From positions 197,338,816 through 197,402,815 of the forward strand of contig CP136066.1 of the NCBI GenBank assembly GCA_032622095.1: a stretch of 64,000 nucleotides of DNA, read 5' to 3'. Within the stretch, counting starts at the first letter, position 1; each line of letters begins with the position of its first letter. The notes beneath the pieces are model-generated. The model ran no database searches. It was not told where the DNA came from and was given only the letters and a program-made list of their open reading frames with translations. Position numbers and translations under genes: made by a program. Positions 48,425-59,674 of the stretch are shown in pieces. This stretch comes from Siphonodentalium dalli. Its lineage: Eukaryota; Mollusca; Scaphopoda; Gadilida; Siphonodentaliidae.

Positions 48425-49035
48425 TCTCTACTCCGGCTGACGCCTGTGGGGATCATATTCCACCAGTACAAAATCAGGGGTCGTTTCCATGTTCTACCAT
48501 AGACCATGCCATGATTCTCTACTCCGGCTGACGCCTGTTGAGATCATATTCCACCAGTACGAAACCAGGGGATGTTTCCATGTTCTACCATATATCATGC
48601 CATCAATTTCTACTCCGGCGTACGCCCGTAGAGATCATATTCCACCAGTACAAAATCAGGGGACGTTTCCGTGTTCTACCATAGACCATGCCATGATTGT
48701 CTACTCCGCGCTTACGTCCGTAGAGATCATATTCCACCAGTACAAAACCAGGGGTCGTTTTCATGTTCTACCATAGACCATGCCATGATTCTCTACACCG
48801 GCTTATTCTCGTACATGTCACATTCCACCAGTAAAAAGCAAGTGACGTTTTCGTGTTCTACCATAGACCATGCCATGAATCTGTACCCCGGCTTAGCCCG
48901 TAGAGATCATATTCCACCAGTACAAAACCAGGGGACGTTTTCGTGTTCTACCATCGACCATGCCATGAATCTCTACTCCGCGCTTACGTCCGTTGATCAT
49001 TATCCACCAGTACAAATCCAGGGAACTCTATTATG
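48425..49035. repeat. 91-bp minisatellite in locus D intron, about seven copies
   Basis: Unit gatcatattccaccagtaca, then cgttttcgtgttctaccata, then gaccatgccatgaatctcta. The same unit is in the A intron (8165-8425) and once at E (57380-57420). Confidence 0.92.
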
Positions 49036-49176
49036 TTCTGACGCGTTCTGACATGAAACTTTATAACATTGAACAAACAAGACAGGGAGTGTACCCGGAA
49101 GAAATGACATATTTGCATGAAAGCGACGCAAAGCAAAATCGCTCAGCACGTCACTAATATCGTGAATTTAACTTAA

Positions 49177-49675
49177 AGGCCAACTTAATTGTCGAACCCC
49201 CAGATCACATATATAAAATATATGCCATAGTATATACCATTTGAAAGAGGAAGATCCGAAACATTGTATTATCAACTTATCCGGTGTAATAAACAGTTAC
49301 TGTGAACATATGCTTTGTTGAGTTACCAACGTTTTTTTGTCATCTAGATTGTAGTAAAAAGTATATTATTTTCAATGGATGGGGATTAACTCTAGATGTA
49401 TATATATATTAGAGATAGAGTTATTGCCCATTCCATTGAAAATTCATCTTCAATTTTAATTTTGTTGCATTCTGGTAGCCAAAACGGGGGGGGGGGTTGT
49501 TCTATGATTTCAGCTGTTTTCTATTTCTCTGTTGGCATCTTCTGAGACACAGATGTTTCAAATTGTGATGAACTTTAGTATTTTAATCATATTTTATGGC
49601 ATAGATTGTTATTAAAACCGTATATCACGTCAGTATAAAAAAAACTAGTCAGTGACTCGAAAATTAAGTGGGCCT
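49177..49675. mobile_element. TTAA-flanked TIR element, 499 bp
   Basis: TTAA at 49173-49176 and 49676-49679; ends AGGCCAACTTAATTGTCGAA and the mirror of AGGCCCACTTAATTTTCG. Non-coding, inside the locus D intron. TTAA suggests a piggyBac-type target, but the termini lack CCC. Confidence 0.7.
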
Positions 49676-49684
49676 TTAAATCTA

Positions 49685-49965
49685 GATGTTGGACTAGTCA
49701 CCTTCACCTAATATTCATGATATGGACTAGTCACCTTCACCTAATATTCATGTCACCTTCACCTAATATACATGATATGGACCAGTCACCTTCACCTAAT
49801 ATTCATGATATTGATCACCTTCACCTAATATTCATGATATTAGTCACCTTCACCTAATATTCATGATATTAGTCACCTTCACCTAATATACATGATATTA
49901 GTCACCTTCACCTAATATTCATGATATTAGTCACCTTCACCTAATATTCATGATATTGGTCATTT
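49685..49965. repeat. ~29-bp minisatellite against the locus D 3' splice site
   Basis: About nine copies of tagtcaccttcacctaatat, tcatgat. The last ends ~17 bp before the acceptor AG at 49981. Each unit contains ctaat, which resembles a branch-point sequence. Confidence 0.9.
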
Positions 49966-49982
49966 TAAATTATTTTTTTCAG

Positions 49983-50887
49983 CGGACATAGAACAATGCC
50001 GTGGGTTGTTGGTCAAAAATAGGGACTTGGCTATCAGCTGTTATAACGGAGACGTCCCATTGGTTGAATGTGCCCAGACAGGAAATGTCGCCATATTCGA
50101 GCTGCTTCTGGAGTTTGGAGCGCGAATCGAATGCAGCAACAGTAACCAATATTCTCCTCTGCACAACGCTGCGTGGCAAAATCACAACAAAATCGTAGAT
50201 ATTCTACTACGGAAAGGGGCGAAACATGACGAAGTGACGAAATGTAAGAATACTCCTCTATCTCTGGCGTGCCATGGCAACCACACCGTCATCGCCCTGA
50301 CCCTATTGGACAAAACTTGTAACGTATGTAACTCAGACGAGGACATGGACACGCCAATACATTATGCTGCATTGAACGGTAATGTTGAGCTCGGCAAAGC
50401 ACTTCTTAAATATGGTGCTGATCCTGACGTCAAAAATTCACATGACGTCACTCCTCTTTGGAACGCTGTATATGGGGGCCGAACGAATTTTTTGAAATTT
50501 CTTATAGATCAATTTGTGGATCTGAACGTTTTATCTCGCGGTAGTAGAGCAGGTTTCTGGAGTGTCAATAATACTTATTCTACCCGAAGATCACCGTTCG
50601 AAGTTGCTGCAATTGAGGGCTATGTGGATATTATTTCCCTGCTGGCTGAAGCTGGTTGTTCTCTGACCAAAATGGATGAGGCGTGGTTGGGCGATATGTC
50701 TTCACGCTTTCATCCACAAGACAGAAATGTACTTACTAACTTGATACGGAATCCGAGGAGCATGCTGTCGACTGTGAGGATTTCCTTAAGACGATATCTC
50801 GGAAAGGACACCCCTACAGCGATGAATCAGATGGAGATACCACAATCATTACGACAATATGTACTCATGGCTGATTCCAACTTATAA
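49983..50887 (+). CDS. ASB-like ankyrin/SOCS-box protein, last exon (locus D)
   Basis: Starts CGGACATAGAACAATGCC after ttatttttttcag and runs open to TAA. With exon 48301-48358 it gives 320 residues. Approximate layout: ankyrin repeats at 42-71, 75-107, 109-141, 142-175, 176-209 and 225-258 (TPLSLACHGNHTVIA, TPIHYAALNGNVELG), SOCS-box-like end at 276-320 (NPRSMLSTVRISLRRYLG, EIPQSLRQYVL). Val stands at the BC-box Cys position. Probable substrate adaptor of a Cullin 5 ligase, by family knowledge; target unknown. This and B are the best candidates for working genes. Confidence 0.88.
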
Positions 50888-51360
50888 TTTAAACATGACT
50901 ATAATATAGTACATTAGAAGATATCTAACGATATCCCGTCCGATATTACAACAAATAATTACGAAATTCCAGCCAACAGAAAATGAAAAATACATGCAAT
51001 CACCACCATTCGCATCACACACACATGGTTATTGGTGAAAATCCATAAAATCACCCATTAGTAATACGGCGAAAACGACCACTTATGACTGGTCAGCGTC
51101 ACTATCTAACCTGTTACATGTACCATAATTCGCTCTTTATGATGAACCGATTTTGGGCGACAGAAACATGGAAACACTTTATAAGAGGCGATAATTGAAT
51201 TTAATTTGCGATGCTGACAAAATATATTCAAAACTTTGAAACTTCCATGTTTGGAATTCGATAGCTGGCCGTCAAAAGATTCTATTTATGCAGAGATCAT
51301 ATAATATACCCGATAGTGAGTGATGCTCTATCCAGGGCTATCAAACACACAAAGCGAATT
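50888..51360 (+). other. 3' flank of locus D
   Basis: Homologous to the flanks of A-C: actataatatagta, cccattagtaatacggcg, then tcgctctttatgatgaaccg and one copy of the 31-bp unit. I see no AATAAA close to the stop. Confidence 0.5.
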
Positions 51361-51404
51361 TCTGAATTAGAAAATATTATGTTGAATAATTGTTAACATT
51401 GTTA

Positions 51405-51600
51405 TTATACTTCCATGTTTTAACATGGAAGTATATTGTAATTCTTCTGGCTTTTATTATACTTCCATGTTTTAACATGGAAGTATATTGTAATTCTTCT
51501 GTTATACTTCCATGTTTTAACATGGAAGTATATTGTAATTCTTCTGTTATACTTCCATGTTTTAACATGGAAGTATATTGTAATTCTTCTGGCTTTTATT
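51405..51600. repeat. Tandem hairpins, acttccatg/catggaagt
   Basis: Four copies of a perfect palindrome acttccatgtt-ttaacatggaagt, separated by atattgtaattcttct with or without ggctttta. A half-copy (aacatggaagtat) sits at 54249, past the 615-bp array. Confidence 0.92.
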
Positions 51601-51639
51601 TTATTTTATTTTTTTCTTATTATTCCAATAACATGCCTT

Positions 51640-54210
51640 AATCTCGGGAACGGCTGAACCGATTCACCCGATTTTTTCGGTTTCAGTATATAACTTTGGA
51701 AGTTCTAGTAAAATGGCCTATTGAGAATTTCGTCCGACCTTGACCTTCGGAGTTATCGCCATTTTGTTGATATTTGGGGGTTTTTCGCGAGACAAAAGTA
51801 ACTTGCAAAATCGATGTTTGAATTCTTATATCGTCGAAACAGCTTGATCGATTGATTGGAAATTTGGTACCTGCATAGCCATGGAGTATACGAAGTCGAT
51901 GTACAAATAGGGAATTTCGTCTGACCTTGACCTTTGGAAATAACGCTCTTTATCTGTTTTATTGTTGTTCCAGTATCTCATCCGAAACGGCTTAAGATAT
52001 CGAGTTCGGACTTTTTTCATTATTTGCGCATTTATGTTTGTTATGCACCACCGAAAAATGATTCGCACTTCCGGTTTAAAAGTTCGCTACTGATCGAAGA
52101 ATAAAATAACGCTCTTTATATGAAATCCAGAAGGGCTTGAGATATCGAGTTGGGACTTTTTGCATGATGTGCAACAAACTCTGCGCTCTCTAAAGATATA
52201 TATAGTTAATGGATTTCTCTTTCGGTTTGGGAGAACGGGCGTGTGGGTATGTATCTCAAAACTATTTTGGCGTAGATTTTGATGAAATTTGGTGGACATA
52301 ATCCTTTGTTGACGCTGACCACTACTCCGCTCGGACTTAAACTTCTCGAGTTATGGCTGCTTAAAAACCTGATTTTTATGGGGTTTTCGGATCCCTAAAA
52401 TGACTTGCAAAATTGCAAAATCGATGTTTGATTTCTTATACCGTCGAAACGGCTAGGCCAATTGATTTGATTTGATTTGTGCCTGCATAGCCATTGAGCA
52501 TACGCAGTCGATGCACTAATAAGAAATTGCGTCTGACCTTGACCTTTGGAAACAACGCTCTTTATATGTTTTATTTTTGTTAACGTATCTCCTCATAAAC
52601 GGCTTGAGATATCTGGTTCGGACTTTTTTCATTATCTGCGCATGCACATGTGTTACAAACCACCGAAAAATAATAGGGGTCGCCCTTCCGGTTTAAAAGT
52701 TGACCCTGGGTCGAATAGTAAAAGAACGAAATCCAGAACGGCTTGAGATATTGAGTTGGGACTTTTTGCGTCATGTGCATCCAACTGTGCGATGTATAAA
52801 GATATATATATAGTTAACGGATTTCACTTCCGGTTTGGGAGAACGGGCGTGTGGGTATATATCTCAAACCTGTTTTGGTGCAGATTTTGATGAAATTTGG
52901 TTTTTATAATCTCTAGTTGACGCTAATCACTATAATCGGACTTAAACTTCTGGAGTTATGGCTGCTTAAAAACCTGAATTTGTTGGGGTTTTCGCGCCAC
53001 CAGAATGACTTGCAAATCGATGTTTGATTTCTTAAATCGTCGAAACGGCTAGGCCAATTGATTTGAAATTGTGTACCTTCATAACCATTGTTTGATTTCT
53101 TATACCGTCGAAACGGCTAGGCCAATTGATTTGATTTGATTTGTGCCTGCATAGCCATTGAGCATTCCCAGTCGATGAACAAATAAGGAATTTCGTCTGA
53201 CCTTGACCTTTGGAAACTACGCTCTTTATCTGTTTTATTGTTGTTAACGTATCTCCTCCTAAACGGCTTGAGATATCGGGTTCGGACTTATTCATTATTT
53301 GCGCATGTGCATGTGTTATAAACCACTGAAAAATGATAGGGGTCGCTCTTCCGGTTAAAAAGTTGACTCCATGTAGAATAATAAAAGACTTTTCGCATTA
53401 TGTGCACCATCGTCTGCGCTCTATAATGGTATATAAAGTTTACTGAATTCTCTTCCGGTTTGGGAGAACGGGCGTGTGGTATGTATCTCAAATTGTTTTT
53501 GGTGCAGATTTTGATGGAATTTGGCAGATATAATCATTAGTAGCCGCTGATCACTATTCCACTCGAATATTTTTAATCGGACTTAAACTTCTGGAGTTAT
53601 GGATGCTTAAAACCCTGATTTTAGGGGGGTTTTCGTGCCACCAGAATGACTTGCAAAACGAGGTTTGATTTCTTATATCGTCAAAACGGATAAGCCAATT
53701 GATTTGAAGTTTTCTGCCTGCATAGCCATTGAGCATATGCAGTCGATGCCCTAAAAGGGAATTTCGTATTACCTTGACCTTTGGAAAGAACGCTCTTTAT
53801 GTGTTTTACTGTTGTTAGCGTATCACCTCCGAAAAGGCTGCAATATCAGGTTCAGACAGTTTTCATTATTTGCGCATATGTGTGTGTTCTAAAATACTGA
53901 AAAATGATAGGGTTCGCACTTCCAGTTTAAAAGTTGGCTACTGGTCGAAGAATAAAAGAACGCTCTTTATACAAAATCCAGAACGGCTTAAGATATAGAG
54001 TTTAGACTTTTTGCAATATGTGTATCAGATTCTGCGCTGTATAATGATGTATATGGGTTACGGATTTGTCTTCCGGTTTGTGAGAAATGGCGTGTTGGTA
54101 TGTATCTCAAATTTTTTTTGGTGCAGATTTTGATGGAATTTGGTAGATAGAATCTGTGGTTGCTGAGTATTACTATGAGCTACAGTATCACCATACTGAT
54201 ATGTGTCTCC
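51640..54210. repeat. ~615-bp degenerate tandem repeat, about four copies
   Basis: gaacgggcgtgtgggtat recurs near 52232, 52840, 53465 and 54085. Each unit also has aacggcttgagatat, accttgacctttgga, gattttgatgaaatttgg and one or two acgctctttat motifs. Such 'aacggct' repeats are common in invertebrate genomes. No coding. Confidence 0.8.
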
Positions 54211-54347
54211 TGACGCTTTATCAGGTGACACAATTTCCGTCATTGTTGAACATGGAAGTATCGAAATTGCTGTGCAATTCCAGTTTCATTCTAGTATATA
54301 TGTTATTATTTTGACATCGGTCTCGTGTGGATGTTTTATGTCATTAA

Positions 54348-55163
54348 AGGCCCACTTAATTTTCGAACCCCCAGATCACACTATATAAAATGTATGCTAT
54401 ATTATATACCATGAACCCCCATATCACACTATATAAAATAGATGCCATATTATATATCATGAACCCCCATATCACACTATATAAAATATATGCCATAATA
54501 TATACCATGAACCCAATATCACACTATATAATATATATGCCATATTATATACCATTTAAAAGAGGAAGATCCAAAACATTGTATTTCAATTAATTTGATG
54601 TAATAAACTGCGAAAATGTTGTTTTTATTGAGATATCGACGTCAGTTCTGTTCTAAAGTTTCTGCATAAAGTGGATTATTTTCAATGGAAGGGAAACAAC
54701 GTTATATATTTAGAAATAGAGTTAATCACAGATCAAACGTTGTTTTTTTTACGTTTTATTTAAATCACATTGTAATGTACATGTAATCTTAAGAACAACA
54801 ATTTGCATTCCATTTAATCTTTATAAATTCCATTCGTAGAATGTACTCTATAGAGAGGATCTGCATAAAGTCGATTATTTTCAATGGAAGGGGAACGTTA
54901 TATATTTAGATGTAGAGTTATTCCCATTCCATTGAAAATAATGAAACTTATGCACAGAACACCAAGTCGATATTGCAACAAAAACAACATGTTCACAGTT
55001 TATTACACCGAATAATTTGATAATACAATGATTTGGAGCTGCCACTTTTAAATGGTATATAATATGGCATATATTTTATATAATGTGATATGGGGATTCA
55101 TGGTATATAATATGGCATATATTTTATATAAAATTATCTGGGGTTCGAAAATTAAGTGGGCCT
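54348..55163. mobile_element. TTAA-flanked palindromic element, 816 bp
   Basis: TTAA at 54344-54347 and 55164-55167; ends AGGCCCACTTAATTTTCGAA and mirror. A 48-bp tandem repeat (54355-54560, catgaacccccatatcacac) has expanded in the left arm. A fragment of the 0.9-kb repeat (about 54733-54845) interrupts it. Confidence 0.75.
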
Positions 55164-55166
55164 TTA

Positions 55167-56100
55167 ACTTTATAACTATGTCCCCATAATTTCAAACGCA
55201 GCGACGTGACGACGGGGATGTTGATCAAACGTTGTTTTTTTTACTTTTTATTTAAATCACATTATAATGTACGTGTAATCTTAAGAACATCAATTTGCAT
55301 TCCATTTAATCTTAATAAAGTTCATTCGTAGAATGTACTCTATATAGAGGAGCTCTGACGAGTCGCAATATTACAACAAAATTATTAACCGAGTGCACTA
55401 AATTCGATGTTATTACACCAGGTTAATAACTTTCGTATATAATTTAGAAGAATTTAAGATCCATTTTATCACATAATCAAATTTAGGCAAGGAAAAACGA
55501 TATCGAAACGGCTGGGATTAAACAAATTAGCATTGAGTTCCACAGCCAAAGAGGAAGTAAAGACACCTTCAAAAATAAATATAGTTTCATTTTAAATGTG
55601 TCATGTTGAGAAAATTGATCAACAACTCATATCACCCATGTTTATCTCAGTCAACACTTTATAACCTGGCACAAATCGAATATCATAATTATATTCTAAT
55701 TAAAATAATACTAAAGTGCCGGCATTTCCATCGATATCATTGCGCTGAGCTCTTACGCCACTTCCCGTGCCGATAATACACGTGTGTATTATAGGGGTCA
55801 ATTGTGTGATCAAAACTAATCCAATGTTCCAATCGAACATGCCATTGATAATCTATGTAGTCCAGGCACATTATGTTTCACTAGGGAAAATAACATCGGG
55901 AAAAACTGGTTTTTTTCCATGGATTAATAAGAACATGTCTATGAACAACATGGCAAAAGTCCCCTAGAATCCCAGTTGAGTTTTCTTTAGATATCTTGAT
56001 TTTTCGGAATGATTCAATTTCTGAATCATTTCCATCAGGCCATATGCGAATACAGTCATTTGTAGATAAATTGATGCCAAATTCATAATAAATTGAGATA
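55167..56100. repeat. ~0.9-kb dispersed repeat, copy 2
   Basis: Matches 43490-44570 over its length. Together with the adjoining TTAA element and its left flank, the segment ~54300-56100 is a duplicate of ~41360-44570. Confidence 0.75.
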
Positions 56101-56869
56101 CGTACAACCAATGCTCAGTCGTGAACCATATAAGTAGAATGTATGTTCCAAAATGGCCGCCAAAATGGACACAATAGAATGAAAATTACCTTTTGTTTGA
56201 AATCGACAGCTAGTACCATAATAGTGACAACATTGCACGCTCGAATTATGTGAGGAGAATGATTGCAGAGTATATATAAGAGCAACATTTGATCAGAGAT
56301 GTACGAATTCTCTCTCTACTATATTTTGCAAGGGATAAAGCGAAAAGCAAGGTCTCATAAAATGGTTAAAGATGGACTTTTTGGGCGCAACGAATTTGTT
56401 CTGCACTATTTATCTTGAATCGTGTGATATATTTAAACTTTAAAATGAAACTTAATAGCGACGAATTGATTCTGTGACCTTTTCTAGAAGCCGAAATATA
56501 TGTGCTCATAGCAGTCTCACGAATGTGACCGGTCGTCTTTTCTTTTGATATAATGTATAATTATATTGTCCGTGTCTTAAAATATTAGTCATATAGTTGC
56601 CAACGGTCAAGCAATAACACACGAATATTTCACTTTTATTACAAGAATGCTTGGTTGTACAATATGAACGCGTTTTATCAAAACACAACGGAGTACCATA
56701 TAATATCTTCAAAACAAATCTAAACTTAACCAAAATTCCCTACATACTCAGTGACAGATACTCTCGTTATACCTGGAAATAATATTTGGTTATATTCACC
56801 AAGGTCACATATACGCGAAGTTTTTATAATTAACTGTGAAGGTTGTCTCAACAATTTTTTTTAGAAGCA
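56101..56869. other. No gene recognised
   Basis: AT-rich. Contains one ccaaaatggccgccaaaatgg motif half near 56155 and a homology start toward the E upstream block at the end. Confidence 0.4.
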
Positions 56870-57059
56870 GTGATACCTAATAAAATATAATGTAAAATAT
56901 CCTATGAGGAGAACTGCTTTATATCCATGAACTCACAATTTATGTTACTTTGTTGACAATATTGGTCTTTTTTCGCCTGTGAACAATAGCTTTTTCGTAC
57001 AGCATTTATCGGACGCGAACAATTTCGCACCTCGCAGATCACACCCAGTGATATTGCAG

Positions 57060-57284
57060 TCAACGGGATGTTACTCTATATTAAAATATACCGATCTATT
57101 TCATTCTATTTTTATTCTCGATAAATGGTTTGTTCGTTCTGCGTCCAGCGATGAAAATAGCGGAAGTTTTGTTTACATGCTTATCCCGGAAGTACGGTAA
57201 CTATTGCAAAATATTGCGAACTGGATTTTGTTCCAGATGATATGCCAAGGACAGATCTACAACAGCGTACACGTGACGATCAGC
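57060..57284 (+). promoter_or_regulatory. Conserved upstream block of locus E
   Basis: From caacgggatg to ATG is 225 bp. TATA-like tatattaaaatatac, FOX-like TTGTTTACATGC and ETS-like CCGGAAGT are kept; CRE-like and TTCTAGAA are lost. Confidence 0.5.
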
Positions 57285-57342
57285 ATGCTAAGATCAAATA
57301 CACCAAGCGAGGAGCCAATGCTCATACGAGCTATTAACATCA
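57285..57342 (+). pseudogene. ASB-like locus E, first exon without last exon
   Basis: ATG opens MLRSNTPSEEPMLIRAINI plus one base, then a GTAGGT donor. One 91-bp intron unit follows (57380-57420), and then at once the ASB 3' flank (57421-57600). The ankyrin exon is therefore deleted. The donor context is altered (ATCA|GT for AGCG|GT). Confidence 0.7.
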
Positions 57343-57420
57343 GTAGGTTTGTTTTTTGTTTTTATTTGAGGTTATCTGCTACCATAGACCATGCCATGAA
57401 TCTCTACTCCGCGCTTACGC

Positions 57421-57600
57421 TTACAGCTCATAATTGAGAACGCTCTTTATGATATACCGCTTTTGGGCGACATGCAGAAGCATGGACACACTTTATAAGA
57501 GGCGATCATTATATTGGTGTTGCTAGGCTGACAAACAATATTCAAAACATTAAAACTTCCACGCTTGGAAGTCAATAGGTGGTCACCAAACATTATATTT
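57421..57600 (+). other. ASB 3' flank remnant at locus E
   Basis: ctcataattgagaacgctct, the 31-bp unit once, then gctgacaaacaatattcaaaac and ggaagtcaataggtgg match the flank of locus D in the same orientation. Confidence 0.75.
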
Positions 57601-57614
57601 ATGCAGGGATCATA

Positions 57615-57715
57615 CAGGGACGTGGCTAAAGGGTCTCCGTTGGGGGTATCCACTTTGGGGAATTCCAACTACACCCCCCCCCCCCCCACATTGAATCCAA
57701 CCAAACACTCCATAG
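57615..57715 (+). mobile_element. Left-end fragment of the 6975-8029 hAT-like family
   Basis: Starts CAGGGACGTGGCTAAAGGGT, then ggggaattccaact and a C-run as in the full element. No right end is present. Confidence 0.65.
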
Positions 57716-57724
57716 AAACAATCG

Positions 57725-57960
57725 GTGGAACTACGCTCAATTGTAAATATTTACTACTCGATTCGGGACGCATCTATCGGCCATAAATTAACGAAAACGA
57801 TTTCGCCACAAAAAGTCAATGCATTTAATTAATATATAAGAATGACGGCGTCTTATGTCAATTTGGATATAATATTTGTAAAAAATATATAACTACTTTA
57901 AACAAGATTATTCTCCATTCCTATGTGATCACCCTACCGGAGTGTTTCGCATCACTTTAA
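57725..57960 (+). repeat. Diverged third copy of the 484-bp block
   Basis: caattgtaaatatttac, atttcgcca, taatatataagaatgacg and ccggagtgtttcgcatcact match 24178-24400. Confidence 0.7.
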
Positions 57961-57964
57961 ACTG

Positions 57965-58135
57965 CTAATCTGGGTCCGATCTAAATATTTTCTTATATTT
58001 ATCGAAAGCGTACATGCGGTGGTTTGCTAGTGTAAAATCGTTTGGCTCATTTTTCTTGACACCACGTGACGCATGTGAGCCGCGTGAATCCACATCTAAT
58101 TCCGTCAACATGGCGGCTGTTTTATGTATAATTGT
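57965..58135 (+). repeat. Dispersed ~150-bp repeat, copy 3
   Basis: gggtccgatctaaatat, cgaaagcgtacatg, gacaccacgtga and caacatggcggctgtttt, as at 47255-47420. Confidence 0.75.
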
Positions 58136-58339
58136 GAAATATACTATATGTATTGTTCTGAACACCATCGACTGACATGTTATGACATGTATACTTACAA
58201 CTTAACGACGTTAAGTGGGAATCACGTAATTCTTTTTATTATTTGGTCTAAATGTTAATTATAGAAAATTGATAGAAGGACCCAGTTCAACTCCAGTGAA
58301 TCGTTATTGATTATGATGGAGTTGATGTTTAACTAACTT

Positions 58340-59060
58340 ATACCCATATTCCAATAAATTCAAACGCGATGGAGACGGGGAGGTGTTGATCAAACGTTTT
58401 TTTTTTTTACTTTTTATTTAAATCACATTGTAGTGTACATGAAGACATATAATTTTAAGAACATCAATTGCATTCCATTTAATCTTAATAAAGTCCATTC
58501 GTAGAATGTACTCTATATAGAGGATCTCTGATGAGTCGCAATTCTATAAAAAAAATAATAACCGAGTTCACTAAATTCGATGTTAATACACAAGGTTAAT
58601 AACTTTCGTATATAATTGCGAAGAATTTGAGATCCATTTATCACATAATCACAATTAAGCAGGGAAAATCGATATCGAAACGACTGGGGTTAAACAAACT
58701 TATTATTGATTTCCTTAAAACAGCCACAGGGGAACTAAAGACACCACAAGAACAGATATAGTTCCATTTTAAATGTGTCAGATCATGGTGAGAAAATTGT
58801 TCAACAATCCTCATCACCGAATATTTATCTCATAGTCAACACTAAATAACCTAACACAAATTGAATGTCATAATTATATTCTAATTAACACAATACTAAA
58901 GTTACCATCGATATAATTATCATAAGCTGCGTGCCGATAATACACGTGTGTCTTACTAGAAAATGAGGCCGGATATAGGGGCTAATTATGTGATAAAAAC
59001 CGATTTAATGTTTCAATCGGAACATGCCATTGCTTATCTACAAGTATATATGCAACACAA
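58340..59060. repeat. ~0.9-kb dispersed repeat, copy 3
   Basis: Shorter and more diverged than the copies at 43490 and 55167; the 3' end is missing after cttatctacaag. Confidence 0.7.
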
Positions 59061-59436
59061 ACTGTTATTCATTCCGCGCTGTTTAAGAATAATTCAGATA
59101 CCTTGAGGAAAACATAATTATATAATCTTAATTCCAAAACATACTACGTAATCAGGTAATACCATTGTTATTCATGAAACGTATCACGATTAATTTCGTT
59201 CAAAAACCTGGTTTTCTTAAATAAAGTTTTTGGGATATATTACTCAATTTCAATGTCATTACTTTGGTGTACGTGGCTTAACCTCCACGTCGTGCAACAG
59301 GGCATATGTGTTTCCATATAATTACTACACAGAGAACCACAGGGCATATTCCAAGTCTGCTCCTACGAAAGCCAGCTAAGATGTTGGTTTAGCGAAATGC
59401 TGTTTTTCATCCGAGACGGCCCATTGTTATTTGTAT
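59061..59436. other. No feature recognised
   Basis: AT-rich, no repeat shared elsewhere, no gene. Confidence 0.4.
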
Positions 59437-59525
59437 GACATGAGTTACGCCCAGGGTTGACATGAGTTACGCCCAGGGTTGACATGAGTTACGCCCAGGG
59501 TTGACATGAGTTACGCCCAGTGTTG
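59437..59525. repeat. 22-bp tandem repeat, about four copies
   Basis: Unit gacatgagttacgcccaggg plus tt; the last copy has cccagtgtt. Confidence 0.92.
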
Positions 59526-59674
59526 GTGGTGGGAATTCTAGTCTATTTTACTAGATTTTACATAACATATCATAACATCAATGAAATTTACTGTTTGGGG
59601 GTAGACGTTCAAAAACAATATTTCAAAACCTCATTAAACCGCTCGATGATCCAGCATCTACTTCAAAATTCATG

